DNA of 64,000 bases, taken from positions 1,737,001 to 1,801,000 of the forward strand of contig CP019636.1 in NCBI GenBank assembly GCA_002163975.1. Reading direction: 5' to 3'. This document shows positions 49,369 to 59,955 of the stretch, one piece after another. Positions within the stretch are counted from its first letter, which is position 1. Each line of letters starts with the position of its first letter. A program made the translations under genes and the position numbers. Source of the DNA: Nostocales cyanobacterium HT-58-2 (lineage in GTDB: Bacteria > Cyanobacteriota > Cyanobacteriia > Cyanobacteriales > Nostocaceae). The notes under the pieces were generated by a model. It saw only the letters and a list, made by a program, of their open reading frames with translations, was not told where the DNA came from and did no database searches.

Positions 49369-50478
49369 TTAATCCTCATCATTTACTAAATTCTCAATGG
49401 ATTTCTCTGTTGGTGGCTCGCCAGAAACAATCACGTACTCAGTTTGGTTGTGAGAATTATTCCCCCATCGATCCAAAACATCTTTAATTAAGACTTCTTG
49501 CACCCAAATCTTAGCCACCACTGTCAGGGGTAGTGCAAGAAACAAGCCCAAGAAACCAAAGAATGTCACAAAAAATAACTGAGAGATTAAGATGAAAGCT
49601 GGTAGTAGAGACACTTGATGCGCCATAACAATTGGCGTGATGAAGTTGCTTTCAGTCTGCTGAATGATAAAGTAGAGAATTAAGACAGCAACAGCTTTCC
49701 AGGGAGCATCTAAAAGGGCGATCGCCATTGCTGGTATCACGCTCAGTGTTGGACCTAGATTAGGAATCAAGTTCAAAAATCCCGCTAACACTCCCAAAGC
49801 CAGTGCTGAACGTACACGCAAAATTGACAAGCCAATCACGCTCATCAGTCCCACGACACTCATAGCAATGAAAGCGCCTGTGATCCATCCCTCCAATGAC
49901 ACCTCACATTTATCCAAAATGCCATCCACTCGCCGTCGATAAAATGAGGGAAACAGCCGCACAAATACCTTGCGGTATGCTAAGGGGTCCACTAAGAACA
50001 TCCCTGTCAACACTAGCACCAGTAAAGTCTTGAGGACAACTTCCAAGGAACCAGAGACCAATGCCAAGGAGCTTCCTACTGCACGATTGATAAAAGGTTG
50101 TGCTTGTTGAATCAAGCTATTTAAGTCGGGTACATAGGGAGTCAGCTGAGTAGGAATGCGGTTTCTTAGGTAGTCCAACCAAGTATTCAATCGATTTAAT
50201 CCTTGAGGAACCTGTTTTGTGAGTGCTTGAAACTCAACGGCAAAAGGTGGTACAACCAGCAGGAAAAAACCCACAATCAAGGCTATGAAGATAGCCACTG
50301 ACAACAAAACCGCGACGCCACGCTTCATTCCTGAGCGCTGGAACCTACGAGCCAGTCGATTTAAGGTAGTCGCCAAGACAACTGCAGCAAACATCAGCAA
50401 CAGGACTTCCCGAATCTGCCACAGAATGTACAAAGAAAGAACTATGGCGATTAAGCCAATCCATTGACCTAAATTCAC
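49369..50478 (-). CDS. AI-2E family transporter
   Basis: 369 residues with eight predicted helices. The family pattern is seen in LNRLARRFQRSGMKRGVAVLL, GFLNLIPNLGPTLSVIPA and QQTESNFITPIVMAHQVSL. Members export signalling molecules or ions (TqsA, YdiK, Na+/H+ antiporters), so the name should not be read as evidence for autoinducer-2. Polar C-terminal tail. Next to a small membrane-protein gene on the same strand. Confidence 0.9.
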   Translation of the reverse strand: MNLGQWIGLIAIVLSLYILWQIREVLLLMFAAVVLATTLNRLARRFQRSGMKRGVAVLLSVAIFIALIVGFFLLVVPPFAVEFQALTKQVPQGLNRLNTWLDYLRNRIPTQLTPYVPDLNSLIQQAQPFINRAVGSSLALVSGSLEVVLKTLLVLVLTGMFLVDPLAYRKVFVRLFPSFYRRRVDGILDKCEVSLEGWITGAFIAMSVVGLMSVIGLSILRVRSALALGVLAGFLNLIPNLGPTLSVIPAMAIALLDAPWKAVAVLILYFIIQQTESNFITPIVMAHQVSLLPAFILISQLFFVTFFGFLGLFLALPLTVVAKIWVQEVLIKDVLDRWGNNSHNQTEYVIVSGEPPTEKSIENLVNDED

Positions 50479-50567
50479 TACCTAACTCCTGGCTGTAGAA
50501 TAACTTCTATTCTTCTTGATGCATGTAGGCTAGATGATTCTAGCAGTTCCCGCCTAGATGTTTTCTG

Positions 50568-50756
50568 TTAATTTTGCTGTCGCTGGAAGCGCCATAACAA
50601 AATACCCATCATAAGAACGGTTGGCAAAAAAACCATAATAAGGGCGTTAGTTGCTGTCGCTGGAATATATAGACTGGGAAAAACATACTTAATCAAGACG
50701 GAGAGTCCAGCCGACAGAATAAACACTTTTAAAACAAATCCAAATTGATTTTGCAT
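50568..50756 (-). CDS. Small two-helix membrane protein
   Basis: 62 residues: GFVLKVFILSAGLSVLIKYV and ALIMVFLPTVLMMGILLW are membrane helices joined by a short proline-containing loop, and the protein ends with a basic tail (WRFQRQQN). No family recognised. It precedes the AI-2E gene on the same strand by 89 bp. Confidence 0.6.
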   Translation of the reverse strand: MQNQFGFVLKVFILSAGLSVLIKYVFPSLYIPATATNALIMVFLPTVLMMGILLWRFQRQQN

Positions 50757-51031
50757 AACAAGTACGGCAATTCACATTTATTTGGGGGGGTAGATACGAA
50801 CTAAAAAGATATGTCTCAGTCTTTAAAATAAATTCAAGCAGAGCAATAGACAACACTCTGCTTCTACAACAGCGCCATGATTTACTTGCCAGTGTCGCTG
50901 CTGCTCTTCCTGGTGTTATTACTGCTACTACCTTTTCTAACGCTATTATCACGTAGACCTAGGATTGAAAAAATTCTTTCTAAGAATTCTTTTGGAATTT
51001 TGAATTTGTAAAGTGGAAGGTACATCAAAGA

Positions 51032-52972
51032 ATGCCAGTTGAGACTAATAATAATAAACGTCAAATCAAACCGCCTAAAATACGTCAGTTTGGCGGAAGC
51101 TTACTCATTCTGTTGACTCTTCTTTTTCTCCTAAACTTGATTGTTCCCAGCTTTTTGGGTCCTAAAGTGCAGCAAGTTCCCTATAGCGATTTTATTGCTC
51201 AGGTACAAGCAGGGAAAGTGGATCGGGCAATTGTGGGTGGCGATCGCATTGAGTACTCTGTGAAAACTCAGACTCCAGATGGTCAACCTGCCGAACAAGT
51301 CTTGACAACGACACCGATCGCTATTGATCTAGATTTACCCAAGATTCTTCGAGACAATAATGTAGAGTTTGCCGCACCACCACCAAACCAAAATGGTTGG
51401 CTTAGCACTCTTTTAAGCTGGGTCATACCACCATTAATTTTCTTTGGTATTTGGGGCTTTTTACTCAATCGGGGTGGCGGTGGTCCTGCTGCACTGACTG
51501 TAGGTAAAAGTAAAGCTCGCATCTACTCCGAAGGCAGCACTGGTGTAAAATTTAGTGATGTTGCTGGCGTAGATGAAGCCAAAGCCGAACTCGAAGAAAT
51601 CGTAGATTTTCTCAAGAGTGCTGATAAATACACCCGTTTGGGAGCGAAAATTCCCAAAGGAGTGTTGGTCGTAGGACCTCCAGGAACAGGGAAAACACTC
51701 CTGGCAAAAGCCATTGCTGGGGAAGCGAGTGTCCCCTTCTTCAGCATCTCTGGTTCAGAATTTATCGAACTGTTTGTTGGTGTAGGTGCAGCACGAGTCC
51801 GCGACTTGTTTGAGCAAGCAAAACAGCAAGCTCCCTGTATCGTCTTTATTGATGAGTTAGACGCATTAGGTAAGTCTCGTGGTGGTGCGGGTCCTATCAT
51901 GGGTGGTAATGATGAACGGGAACAAACCCTCAACCAGTTACTCACTGAAATGGACGGCTTTGATGCCAACACAGGTGTGATTATCATCGCCGCCACCAAC
52001 CGTCCGGAAGTTCTTGACCCCGCATTACGCCGTCCTGGTCGCTTTGACCGTCAAGTGGTTGTGGATCGTCCTGACAAAATTGGTCGTGAAGCGATTCTCA
52101 AAGTTCATGCCAGAAATGTCAGATTGGCTGATGATGTTGACTTGGGAACCATTGCTACAAGAACACCTGGGTTTGCTGGGGCAGATTTAGCCAATTTGGT
52201 CAACGAAGCTGCACTGCTTGCTGCACGTCAAAATCAGCAAGCAGTGACGATGGCAGATTTCAACGAAGCCATTGAGCGCGTTGTTGCTGGTTTGGAAAAA
52301 CGCTCTCGGGTTCTCAATGAAACTGAGAAAAAGACAGTTGCTTATCACGAAGTTGGTCACGCCATTATCGGTGCTTTGATGCCAGGAGCTGGTAAAGTCG
52401 AGAAAATTTCTGTTGTCCCTCGTGGTGTTGGGGCTTTGGGTTACACAATTCAAATGCCTGAAGAAGACCGCTTCTTAATGATAGAAGACGAAATTCGCGG
52501 TCGCATTGCCACCCTGTTAGGTGGACGTTCCGCAGAAGAAATCGTCTTTGGTAAAGTGTCTACAGGTGCTAGTGACGATATTCAAAAAGCGACTGACCTT
52601 GCAGAACGCTATGTTACTCTATATGGAATGAGCGATGAATTGGGTCCTGTTGCCTTTGAAAAAATTCAACAGCAGTTTCTTGAAGGTTACACAAATCCTC
52701 GCCGTCCAGTCAGCCCCAAAGTGGCAGAAGAAATTGACCGTGAGGTGAAGCAAATCGTGGATAGTGCCCACCATATTGCTTTGAGTATTCTGCAAGAAAA
52801 CCGCGACTTACTTGAACAGACCGCACAGGAACTGTTGCAGAAGGAAATTCTTGAAGGCGCACAACTGCGAGAACATCTCAACCAAGCGAAAGCACCAGAT
52901 GAACTCAATGAATGGTTGCGGACGGGTAAGTTATCTCAAGATAAGCCTTTGATGCAAAGTTTGCTCGTCTAA
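51032..52972 (+). CDS. ftsH: ATP-dependent zinc metalloprotease FtsH
   Basis: 646 residues. Membrane helices near 20-40 and 130-150 flank a periplasmic/lumenal domain. The AAA module shows Walker [17 protein letters not shown], Walker [13 protein letters not shown] and the SRH region ([11 protein letters not shown]). The protease site is [19 protein letters not shown] with the HExxH zinc motif. In cyanobacteria FtsH paralogs degrade damaged photosystem II and other membrane proteins; I cannot say which paralog this is. A HIP1-containing terminator follows at 52998-53033. Confidence 0.96.
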   Translation: MPVETNNNKRQIKPPKIRQFGGSLLILLTLLFLLNLIVPSFLGPKVQQVPYSDFIAQVQAGKVDRAIVGGDRIEYSVKTQTPDGQPAEQVLTTTPIAIDLDLPKILRDNNVEFAAPPPNQNGWLSTLLSWVIPPLIFFGIWGFLLNRGGGGPAALTVGKSKARIYSEGSTGVKFSDVAGVDEAKAELEEIVDFLKSADKYTRLGAKIPKGVLVVGPPGTGKTLLAKAIAGEASVPFFSISGSEFIELFVGVGAARVRDLFEQAKQQAPCIVFIDELDALGKSRGGAGPIMGGNDEREQTLNQLLTEMDGFDANTGVIIIAATNRPEVLDPALRRPGRFDRQVVVDRPDKIGREAILKVHARNVRLADDVDLGTIATRTPGFAGADLANLVNEAALLAARQNQQAVTMADFNEAIERVVAGLEKRSRVLNETEKKTVAYHEVGHAIIGALMPGAGKVEKISVVPRGVGALGYTIQMPEEDRFLMIEDEIRGRIATLLGGRSAEEIVFGKVSTGASDDIQKATDLAERYVTLYGMSDELGPVAFEKIQQQFLEGYTNPRRPVSPKVAEEIDREVKQIVDSAHHIALSILQENRDLLEQTAQELLQKEILEGAQLREHLNQAKAPDELNEWLRTGKLSQDKPLMQSLLV

Positions 52973-52997
52973 GAATTTTGGATTGAAGCCGTAATTG

Positions 52998-53033
52998 AAA
53001 AGCGATCGCACTTTTAGGTAGGCGATCGCTTTT
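52998..53033. terminator. Bidirectional terminator built from HIP1 sites
   Basis: AAAAGCGATCGC and GCGATCGCTTTT pair over 12 bp around a 12-nt loop, with further T residues after it. It stands between the convergent ftsH and LysR genes and can terminate both. Confidence 0.75.
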
Positions 53034-53039
53034 TTTATC

Positions 53040-53960
53040 TCAAAGATTGCTGCATATTTCAATAAGACGCGATCGCAACCATTCTTGCGCAGGATGACGA
53101 TGATTTCGCTCGTGCCACATCATCTTTAAGATGGATGGTGCGATTTCAATCGGTAGCGGAGCAAGATGAAGTTGCTCAACTAGTCCGCTCATTTCAACGA
53201 TTCTAGTTGGAAGAATTGCTATGAAATCGGAGTTAGCAACTATTCGAGGAGCGATCGCAAACTGATTCACCGTGAGCGCAATTCGGCGTTGCAATCCACG
53301 CTCTTGCAAAATGGGATCAATCAGTCCAGTTGATTCGCCAGTCAGGGTTACGAGTAGATGTTTGGCTTGCACGTAACGTTCCAAGGTCAATTTCTTGCCT
53401 GCAAGAGGATGATCGCGGCGCATCACACAAATAAAAGGTGAAGTCAGCAGTGTATGGGATCTCAACCGTGCGCTTGGATGGGGAAACACACCAACTGCAA
53501 CATCAATTTCTGCCTGCTCTAAAAGTATTGGAGCATTGATGTGAGTATTTGGGATAATTCGCACATCGATGTCAGGAGCAGATTCTTCCAGAACAGCAAT
53601 CAATTTAGGCAATATCAGATTTGCTGTGAGGTCATTCATCGCAATGGTAAATGCAATAGTCGCGGTTGCTGGGTCAAATTGGCTCGGCTCAAGAGTCCGA
53701 CGAATTTGAGTCAATGCATCTCGAATCGGCTGCCAGATTTCCATTGCTTTCGGGGTTGGGCTAACTCCGCTTGGCACTTTGACAAACAGTTCGTCGTTAA
53801 GCAGGTGACGCAGGCGCTTGAGTGCGTTACTGACTGCGGGTTGAGTCATGTGCAAGCGATCAGCCGCACGAGTGACGTTGAGTTCTGTCATCACAGCATC
53901 AAAGACGGTCAAAAGATTGAGGTCGAGTTGTTCATAATTCATTTCTGTGATGACTGTCAT
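53040..53960 (-). CDS. LysR-family transcriptional regulator
   Basis: 306 residues (a start at residue 7, MNYEQLDLN, is equally plausible). The N-terminal HTH is LDLNLLTVFDAVMTELNVTR followed by TQPAVSNALKRLRHLLNDEL, and a substrate-binding domain fills the rest. LysR regulators usually control the divergent neighbour, here an SDR gene 75 bp away. The effector is unknown. Confidence 0.92.
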   Translation of the reverse strand: MTVITEMNYEQLDLNLLTVFDAVMTELNVTRAADRLHMTQPAVSNALKRLRHLLNDELFVKVPSGVSPTPKAMEIWQPIRDALTQIRRTLEPSQFDPATATIAFTIAMNDLTANLILPKLIAVLEESAPDIDVRIIPNTHINAPILLEQAEIDVAVGVFPHPSARLRSHTLLTSPFICVMRRDHPLAGKKLTLERYVQAKHLLVTLTGESTGLIDPILQERGLQRRIALTVNQFAIAPRIVANSDFIAILPTRIVEMSGLVEQLHLAPLPIEIAPSILKMMWHERNHRHPAQEWLRSRLIEICSNL

Positions 53961-54035
53961 GCTGATTATTAATTAGACAATATAATATCGCGCTCGTATC
54001 CTCAAGATAGAAGCGATAAAGAGGGGAGTTTGATC

Positions 54036-54764
54036 ATGCAACTCAAAGACCAGAGCATTGTAATTATTGGCGGTAGTTCTGGAATTGGTTTGGCTACTGC
54101 TAAACTTGCTAAAGAATATGGAGCTAATGTAACTATTGCTGCGCGGACACCAGAAAAGCTGCAAAAAGCAGCCGAAGTGCTAGGGAATGTTCGGACTATT
54201 GTCGCAGACATATCCCATGAAGCACAGGTTAAGCAGATATTTCAGGAGTTGGATCAGGTCAATCATCTTTTTGTAGCAGCAGGTAGCCTCTCAACAGGCA
54301 GGACTGAAACAGATGGAAAAATTGCTAGCACTCCCTTAGAGGAACTGAAACATCCAATTACAGAAAGAGTTTTTGGAGCAATCTATGCTATTCGTCATGC
54401 CCTTCCTAAAATGTCAGAAGGCTCTATCACGCTGATGTCTGGTTTGTTTTCCACACGACCAATACCAGGTGTTTCAGTCATTGCAGCGGCTGTTGCGGGG
54501 ATTGAAGCAATGGCAAGAACTCTGGCTTTAGAACTTTCACCCATTCGCGTTAATACAGTCTCCCCTGGATATATTGATACTCCTCTGCTGCAAGCCGCAT
54601 TTGGTGATCAATATGAACAGGTGATACAGGCACAGGCTGCAACACTTCCTACAAAAAAAATTGGTACGGCTGAGGAAACCGCAAGAGCGATTCTGTTTCT
54701 AATGACCAACGGCTTCATGAATGGAGAAGTCTTGCACATTGATGGTGGTGGACGATTTATCTAG
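54036..54764 (+). CDS. Short-chain dehydrogenase/reductase
   Basis: 242 residues from the ATG at 54036 (GGGGAG upstream). The NAD(P) motif is IGGSSGIGLATAKLA, followed by AARTPEKLQKAAEVLG. The catalytic Ser is in SITLMSGLFSTRP, but the YxxxK motif is not in its usual form: the stretch PGVSVIAAAVAGIEAMARTL has Ala where Tyr is expected and no Lys. This pattern occurs in SDR homologs with unusual or lost activity. It is divergent from the LysR gene, which probably regulates it. Confidence 0.85.
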   Translation: MQLKDQSIVIIGGSSGIGLATAKLAKEYGANVTIAARTPEKLQKAAEVLGNVRTIVADISHEAQVKQIFQELDQVNHLFVAAGSLSTGRTETDGKIASTPLEELKHPITERVFGAIYAIRHALPKMSEGSITLMSGLFSTRPIPGVSVIAAAVAGIEAMARTLALELSPIRVNTVSPGYIDTPLLQAAFGDQYEQVIQAQAATLPTKKIGTAEETARAILFLMTNGFMNGEVLHIDGGGRFI

Positions 54765-54825
54765 GAGGTATTGAGAATATAACACCTTGCTGCATCAGAA
54801 ATTTTGGAATGCTGTGGATTCGAGT

Positions 54826-55386
54826 TCAACAAATAGTCAACCAGCTAAAAATTTGTTCAACCGTCAGTTCCAATTCGATACCATTAGGGATTGGCAACTG
54901 AGCTGAACCTTGATAAACTTCCACTCGCTGACCAGGAAACACTGCCAGAACACTTTCTTCTTCAGGGTCTAATAACCACCCTAGCTCAGCGCCACATCGC
55001 GAGCAATGCAATAAGTTAGCAAGAACTTTTGTTTGTCTTTGGTCTGGTGAAAGAATTTCAATTGCCCAGTCAGGATAAGTTTCAAATCGATTAGCAATCC
55101 TGCCCGATGCAGTCAGTGGAATTCTTTCCCATCTAAAGACAGCAACATCAGGGACAATAGATTGACCTCCAAAGGTGCAACGCAGTTCTGGAAAAGCGAT
55201 GGCAATTTTTTTTGTTTCGGTCACTTGGTTGATCACCTCGCAAAGTTTAGCTTGTATTCGGCTATGTTCACCTTGAGGCATTGGCTTCTGAATAATTTCT
55301 CCATTAATAAATTCTGATGCTGGCTTAGTTTCTGGAAGTTTTAGGAAATCTTCTAAGGTTAGCTTAGATTTACTAGCTATAGTCAT
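54826..55386 (-). CDS. Uma2-family (DUF820) putative endonuclease
   Basis: 186 residues. LTLEDFLKLPETKPASEFIN, IVPDVAVFRWERIP and YPDWAIEILSPDQRQTKV are the hallmarks of the family, whose PD-(D/E)XK-like core residues (E, D and E in FINGE, PDVAV and AIEIL) are present. The family is highly expanded in cyanobacteria and its role is not established. The two cysteines in HCSRCGAELGWL are unusual for the family. Confidence 0.88.
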   Translation of the reverse strand: MTIASKSKLTLEDFLKLPETKPASEFINGEIIQKPMPQGEHSRIQAKLCEVINQVTETKKIAIAFPELRCTFGGQSIVPDVAVFRWERIPLTASGRIANRFETYPDWAIEILSPDQRQTKVLANLLHCSRCGAELGWLLDPEEESVLAVFPGQRVEVYQGSAQLPIPNGIELELTVEQIFSWLTIC

Positions 55387-55617
55387 AAGTCAATTTTCCT
55401 TTTTTTATTCAATTATAAATAAACTCTTCAATGCGTTCTATTAACGTGCGCCTCCCTTGGAGACTCACGTTAATAACTTACCTCTCATTCGCTTTCAGGG
55501 ATGCGATTTTGCTAACCTGTATGACCTTCGTAGTCAAAGTTTCAGTTATGCCAAAGACGGAAGTACTAATTAGCCAGTTGATCTAACTCTCGAAGAAAAA
55601 AAGCTGGAACCTTGACT

Positions 55618-56442
55618 TTATTTTCCGTAGTAAACTCTGGCATTACCAAATCCTCTATCTCGCAAACGGTCGTTCCACTCTTCTGCCTGCCAACGCTTGA
55701 CAAAAGGTCCAACTGCCACATGAGGTCCTCGCGGCTCATCTCTGGGAATAACGTATGCATTCCGTCCTACATAACGTCTGATTGCATTACTGTAGTAGGA
55801 TAATTCTTCTAGTTTGGTAGGAATCACTACATAGTAAGAACTAGACCTATCTCTGTTATAATCACCTCGGTCAGAATCATAGGGCACTTCCCTTCTGTTT
55901 TGTCCCCTATAAACAACTCGGTTATTGTAAACAACTGCGGTACGTACACCATCAAAATCCAGTTGTCTGGCTAGGTTTCGCGCTCCGTTTTCTGTCCTAA
56001 AGGCTCCTATCTGAATCACAGAACGTCCTCGAAACTGCTGTCTAAAAGCCCCTGGTGAAAGGCGACGTACTTGTTGAAGTGATCTGTAGTCACTATTACT
56101 AACATAGACTTTGTAGGGAGCATAGTCTTGGTTATAACGATATGGCTGTGCTTGGAAATCGAAAACACGTTGAGAAGATGTATTTACCTCACGAGTTGTG
56201 TAACCTTCAGGGTTTGAGGGCAAGGATGGTAATGGCTCGTTCATTATTGAAGGCATTATTGAAGGTGCTGGCGGGACCCCGTCATACACAGATGGTCGTC
56301 GCTGCGCTATGAAAACTCCATTGTTATTAGTTTGGTTATTAGTTTGAGCTTGTGCTAAGTTGGGTTGGGACATAAAAGCAAACCAGCCTCCTAAAAGTAA
56401 ACGCAAAATGAAGGATAGTCGGCTGAATTTGGTAAATGTCAT
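55618..56442 (-). CDS. Secreted SPOR-like protein
   Basis: 274 residues from the ATG at 56442, which has AGG five bases upstream. Signal peptide LSFILRLLLGGWFAFMSQ. Around residues 130-180 (GRSVIQIGAFRTENGARNLA, RQLDFDGVRTAVVY) and again near the C-terminus (HVAVGPFVKRWQAEEWNDRL) there are SPOR-like half repeats. SPOR domains bind denuded peptidoglycan at division sites; this protein has the pattern but with arginine-rich, diverged sequence. The middle is rich in Arg, Asp and Tyr. Confidence 0.75.
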   Translation of the reverse strand: MTFTKFSRLSFILRLLLGGWFAFMSQPNLAQAQTNNQTNNNGVFIAQRRPSVYDGVPPAPSIMPSIMNEPLPSLPSNPEGYTTREVNTSSQRVFDFQAQPYRYNQDYAPYKVYVSNSDYRSLQQVRRLSPGAFRQQFRGRSVIQIGAFRTENGARNLARQLDFDGVRTAVVYNNRVVYRGQNRREVPYDSDRGDYNRDRSSSYYVVIPTKLEELSYYSNAIRRYVGRNAYVIPRDEPRGPHVAVGPFVKRWQAEEWNDRLRDRGFGNARVYYGK

Positions 56443-56816
56443 AACCTGTTTTGGGATTGCGTTGAGCATAATTATTAGCACCAAGAATTTTAGATAGTTT
56501 TTTTAGCAAAAAATAATCAAGTCATGAAATCCAAAATCTAAAGTATCTTGATTTGTGTAGCAAAATCACACAATATTTGCCAGTTATTCACTCTATACTT
56601 AAAAAGCAACTTGGGTGCTTGCAAACAGCATCAAAGCCAGGTACTTAAGTTATCTTGGTGTGGCAACGCAAAAAGTGGGCGAGCAACTGCCAAATTTGGT
56701 ACCCTTGAAATACTGCTCACCGGAGGCATAGGCTGGGTAAAATCCCTATAAAACCGACTAGGGTGCAAAGCTGTACTCATCGGGAGCCGTCACAAGCAAG
56801 CACAAAGTTTACGTAT
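56443..56816. other. Region upstream of mnmA with possible structured RNA
   Basis: Beyond 56600 the base composition rises in G+C. A stem GGCGAGCA (56678-56685)/TGCTCACC (56714-56721), with one mismatch, frames CCAAATTTGG. I recognise no known RNA family. No gene is seen. Confidence 0.3.
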
Positions 56817-57872
56817 ATGAACAAAGTCGTAGTTGGTCTTTCTGGTGGCGTTGATAGTTCCACCGCAGCAGCTATTTTGCATCATCAAGGCTATGAAGTT
56901 ATTGGTTTAACCCTTTGGCTAATGAAAGGGAAAGGTCAGTGCTGCTCTGAAGGAATGATTGACGCGGCTTATATCTGCGAACAGCTGGGTATTCCCCATC
57001 ATATTGTTGATATTCGAGACGTTTTTCAGACCAATATTGTTGATTACCTAGTCACCGGCTACAGTGCTGGGATCACGCCTCTGCCTTGCTCGCAGTGCAA
57101 TAAAACTGTGAAATTTGGTCCTATGTTGCAGTACGCTCGCGAAAATCTAGGATGCGATCGCATTGCCACTGGTCATTATGCCCGTATTCAGTTCGATGAA
57201 GCAACTGGTCGTTACCAATTGCTGCGAGCAGTTGACCGCAACAAAGACCAATCATACTTTTTGTATGATTTATCACAAATTTTACTAGCAGGGAGCGTAT
57301 TTCCACTAGGGGAACGACACAAAACTGAAACTCGCCGTCTCGCTGATGAATACGGACTGAAAACAGCAGATAAACCAGAAAGCCAAGATTTGTGCTTGGT
57401 GGAAAGTAACGGCTCAATGCGAGCGTTTCTCGATAAATATCTCGCGCCGAAAAAAGGGGATATCGTTGATACCGCAGGCAAAGTCTTAGGACAACATGAT
57501 GGTGTCCATCATTACACAATTGGGCAGCGTAAGGGGATAGGCATCGCCGCTGCTGAACCACTGTATGTGATTGCGTTGGACGCTGTGAACAACAGGGTGA
57601 TTGTGGGCGATCGCACCAAAGCAACCCAGCCAGAATGCACTGTAGAACGGGTCAACTGGGTATCTATTGCCGAACCATCAACCCCGATTCGCGCCCAAGT
57701 GCAAGTTCGCTACCGTTCAAGCCCTGTACCAGTCATGGTCATTCCCTTAGAAAACTCCCGCGTCCGCATCGTGTTTGATGAACCTCAGTTTAGTATCACC
57801 CCTGGACAAGCTGCTGTGTGGTATGACGGGGACAAGGTCTTGGGTGGTGGGATCATTGAGCAATTTAGCTAG
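56817..57872 (+). CDS. mnmA: tRNA-specific 2-thiouridylase MnmA
   Basis: 351 residues from the ATG at 56817 ([20 protein letters not shown]); a longer frame from 56763 lacks a family-like N-terminus. The PP-loop motif SGGVDSS is intact. The two cysteines used in sulfur transfer are in [13 protein letters not shown] (near residue 99) and [13 protein letters not shown] (near residue 197). It makes s2U34 in tRNAs for Lys, Glu and Gln. Confidence 0.96.
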   Translation: MNKVVVGLSGGVDSSTAAAILHHQGYEVIGLTLWLMKGKGQCCSEGMIDAAYICEQLGIPHHIVDIRDVFQTNIVDYLVTGYSAGITPLPCSQCNKTVKFGPMLQYARENLGCDRIATGHYARIQFDEATGRYQLLRAVDRNKDQSYFLYDLSQILLAGSVFPLGERHKTETRRLADEYGLKTADKPESQDLCLVESNGSMRAFLDKYLAPKKGDIVDTAGKVLGQHDGVHHYTIGQRKGIGIAAAEPLYVIALDAVNNRVIVGDRTKATQPECTVERVNWVSIAEPSTPIRAQVQVRYRSSPVPVMVIPLENSRVRIVFDEPQFSITPGQAAVWYDGDKVLGGGIIEQFS

Positions 57873-57882
57873 TCAGCTAGTT

Positions 57883-59301
57883 TTAAACTGGAATTTTAAT
57901 GATGAACTCAGTCCCTTGTGCAACAGTAGAGTTGCAGTGCAATTGACCACCGTGTTTTTCAACCACGATGTGATAGCTGATGAATAGTCCCAATCCAGTT
58001 CCTTTAGCAACAGGTTTAGTGCTGAAGAAAGGCTGGAATATACACTGCTTGACTGGCTCTATCATCCCAGGTCCGTTGTCTGCAATGCGAATGACCACGT
58101 GAGTAAAAGGAGGTGGTATCTCAGTCTCGATTCGGATTTGGAAACTGGGGAATTTATCTTTGGGGATCTCCTCTTGTTGTGTCTTAGCCCATGATTTCCT
58201 ATTTTGTATTTCCTCATCAAGGGCATCAATTGCATTACTGAGGATGTTTATGAAAACCTGTTGTATTTGCTCAGCATAGCACTCCACCAGAGTTAGACTT
58301 TTGTATTCTTTAACGATGGTAATGCTTTCACCGTCCGTGAACTGTTTCAGACGATTCTCTAAAAGTAGCAAAGCACTATCGATACTTTGATTGATGTCAA
58401 CTACTTTTTTCTCAGATTCATCAAGGTAGGAGAAGTTTTGCAACGAACGGACAATCTGCCGGATATGCTGAGATTCACTCTTTATAGAGGTTAGCAGCTT
58501 GGGGATCTCAGCACTAAAAGAATGCACTTCAATTTGATTGAGCGCAGTTTGAATTTCTGCTGCTGGCTCAGGATAATATTTTTGGTACAGATTAATGAGT
58601 TGAAGTAGCTCTTGAATATAGCGTTTGGTATGAATAAGGTTACCAGCAATGAAGGTCACGGGTTTATTAATTTGCTGGACGATACCAGTCACGAATTGTC
58701 CCAAGGAGGCGACTTTTTGATTCTTTTCTTGCTCTAGTAATTGGTCATACTTGTGCTGAAGGTCAAGTAAGTCTGTACTGGCTATTTTGGATTTTTCTTC
58801 TGCCCGTTGTAGCTCACTCAGTGTCAAAACATGAATTTGGGAGTAGGCTAGGAGTAATGCTTGGAAATCAACTAACCGATGCTTTCTTGCAGCAGTTTCC
58901 ACTAAAATCGGCTCATAGAGAAATTCAGGCGATCGCTGTAATGCCAATTGGGTTGCTTCTACAATGCCTGTTTTCTCATCAAGTGCCAATACCACTTGCG
59001 GTAGCATTTTGTAGAGTATTTCGATAGGTCGCAGAGAATAGAGTTCCAAACTATAACTCTGGCTCATTTTCTCATAAAACCTGCGTCGTGAAATGACCCC
59101 AACGTATAGCCCATTACTGGTCAAAATAATTCCTGGCAGCAGAGGCTTCTCCTCAAACCATTTGATCAAGTTACTTGCTGGAAGAGATATATCAGTGTTA
59201 ACATCCCAAAGTAGTAGCTCCTGCAAAGTTGACTCTAATCCCAGCTTTGTGTCATTCGCATTCGTAAAGACTTGATTGGTTATAACGCACGTATTCACCA
59301 T
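57883..59301 (-). CDS. Sensor histidine kinase homolog lacking the phospho-accepting His
   Basis: 472 residues. Residues 1-150 resemble two CBS-type units (LLPGIILTSNGLYVGVISRR); a helix precedes the dimerisation region, which reads KVASLGQFVTGIVQQINKPV. In relatives this motif is GVAHEINNPV; here the His codon is CAG (Gln), so it cannot autophosphorylate in the usual way. The ATP-binding domain is complete: NILSNAIDALD, RIADNGPGMI, IFQPFFSTKP and GTGLGLFISYHIV. It may bind ATP or inhibit or scaffold another kinase. It converges with mnmA with a gap of only 10 bp. Confidence 0.85.
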   Translation of the reverse strand: MVNTCVITNQVFTNANDTKLGLESTLQELLLWDVNTDISLPASNLIKWFEEKPLLPGIILTSNGLYVGVISRRRFYEKMSQSYSLELYSLRPIEILYKMLPQVVLALDEKTGIVEATQLALQRSPEFLYEPILVETAARKHRLVDFQALLLAYSQIHVLTLSELQRAEEKSKIASTDLLDLQHKYDQLLEQEKNQKVASLGQFVTGIVQQINKPVTFIAGNLIHTKRYIQELLQLINLYQKYYPEPAAEIQTALNQIEVHSFSAEIPKLLTSIKSESQHIRQIVRSLQNFSYLDESEKKVVDINQSIDSALLLLENRLKQFTDGESITIVKEYKSLTLVECYAEQIQQVFINILSNAIDALDEEIQNRKSWAKTQQEEIPKDKFPSFQIRIETEIPPPFTHVVIRIADNGPGMIEPVKQCIFQPFFSTKPVAKGTGLGLFISYHIVVEKHGGQLHCNSTVAQGTEFIIKIPV

Positions 59302-59955
59302 GTTCTCAATCCTTTACTCTTCAAGCAATGTTTCTGGTAGCACTCCGCACACTGATAGTCATTAGTACAAGTATTAATGTTCAACTCAGACTGGATAAAA
59401 AGTTTATCTAGTAATATGTATCTAGTAAGATATTGAACGTAATTCTTAATTTCCAGAGTGACAGAAGAGTTTCATATTCTTTGCACTGATGTAGCGTAAT
59501 TATAGCAGCCCTCGTTTGATAGGTAAAACACTTAAGAGGATTGTTTAGACGAGGCAGTGTGCCCTTGGAGGTTCTCTATGTTGGAGCAACAACCGTTCAA
59601 AAAGTCCAGAGTCAGTAGCTTTTCTAATTGCGATTACCACTGCATTGTGGTTGTGACAGCCAGGCATATTATTAACTTCCTCGTTAGTCACTACTTTGGA
59701 GCTTACCAATAGAACTCTTGCACGAATATTTTGTGTAGGGGAATTAGAGAGTAAAGCAGCGCAACAAATCTCAGAAGATGCGTTACGGACTTCGTCCTAA
59801 CACATCCTACAAATTTTTTATAGCATTTATGCAAGAGGTCTAATATCAAGCTTGTGCACCAATTTCAAAAACTTCTCTTAAAATCAGCGAAACGTAAAGT
59901 GATAAGTTAATACATAGCTTAAAAAAAAATGTAGTTATCGTAAAAAAGGACTACC
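59302..59955. other. 654-bp divergent intergenic region
   Basis: It lies between the kinase homolog and sat. A dispersed GATGCGTTACGG...CCTAACACATCC repeat is at about 59776-59812. I see no gene in it. Confidence 0.5.

Noticed and set aside
50882-51064. 60-residue minus-strand ORF across the ftsH start
   Set aside because: It overlaps the ftsH N-terminus antisense and has no start signal.
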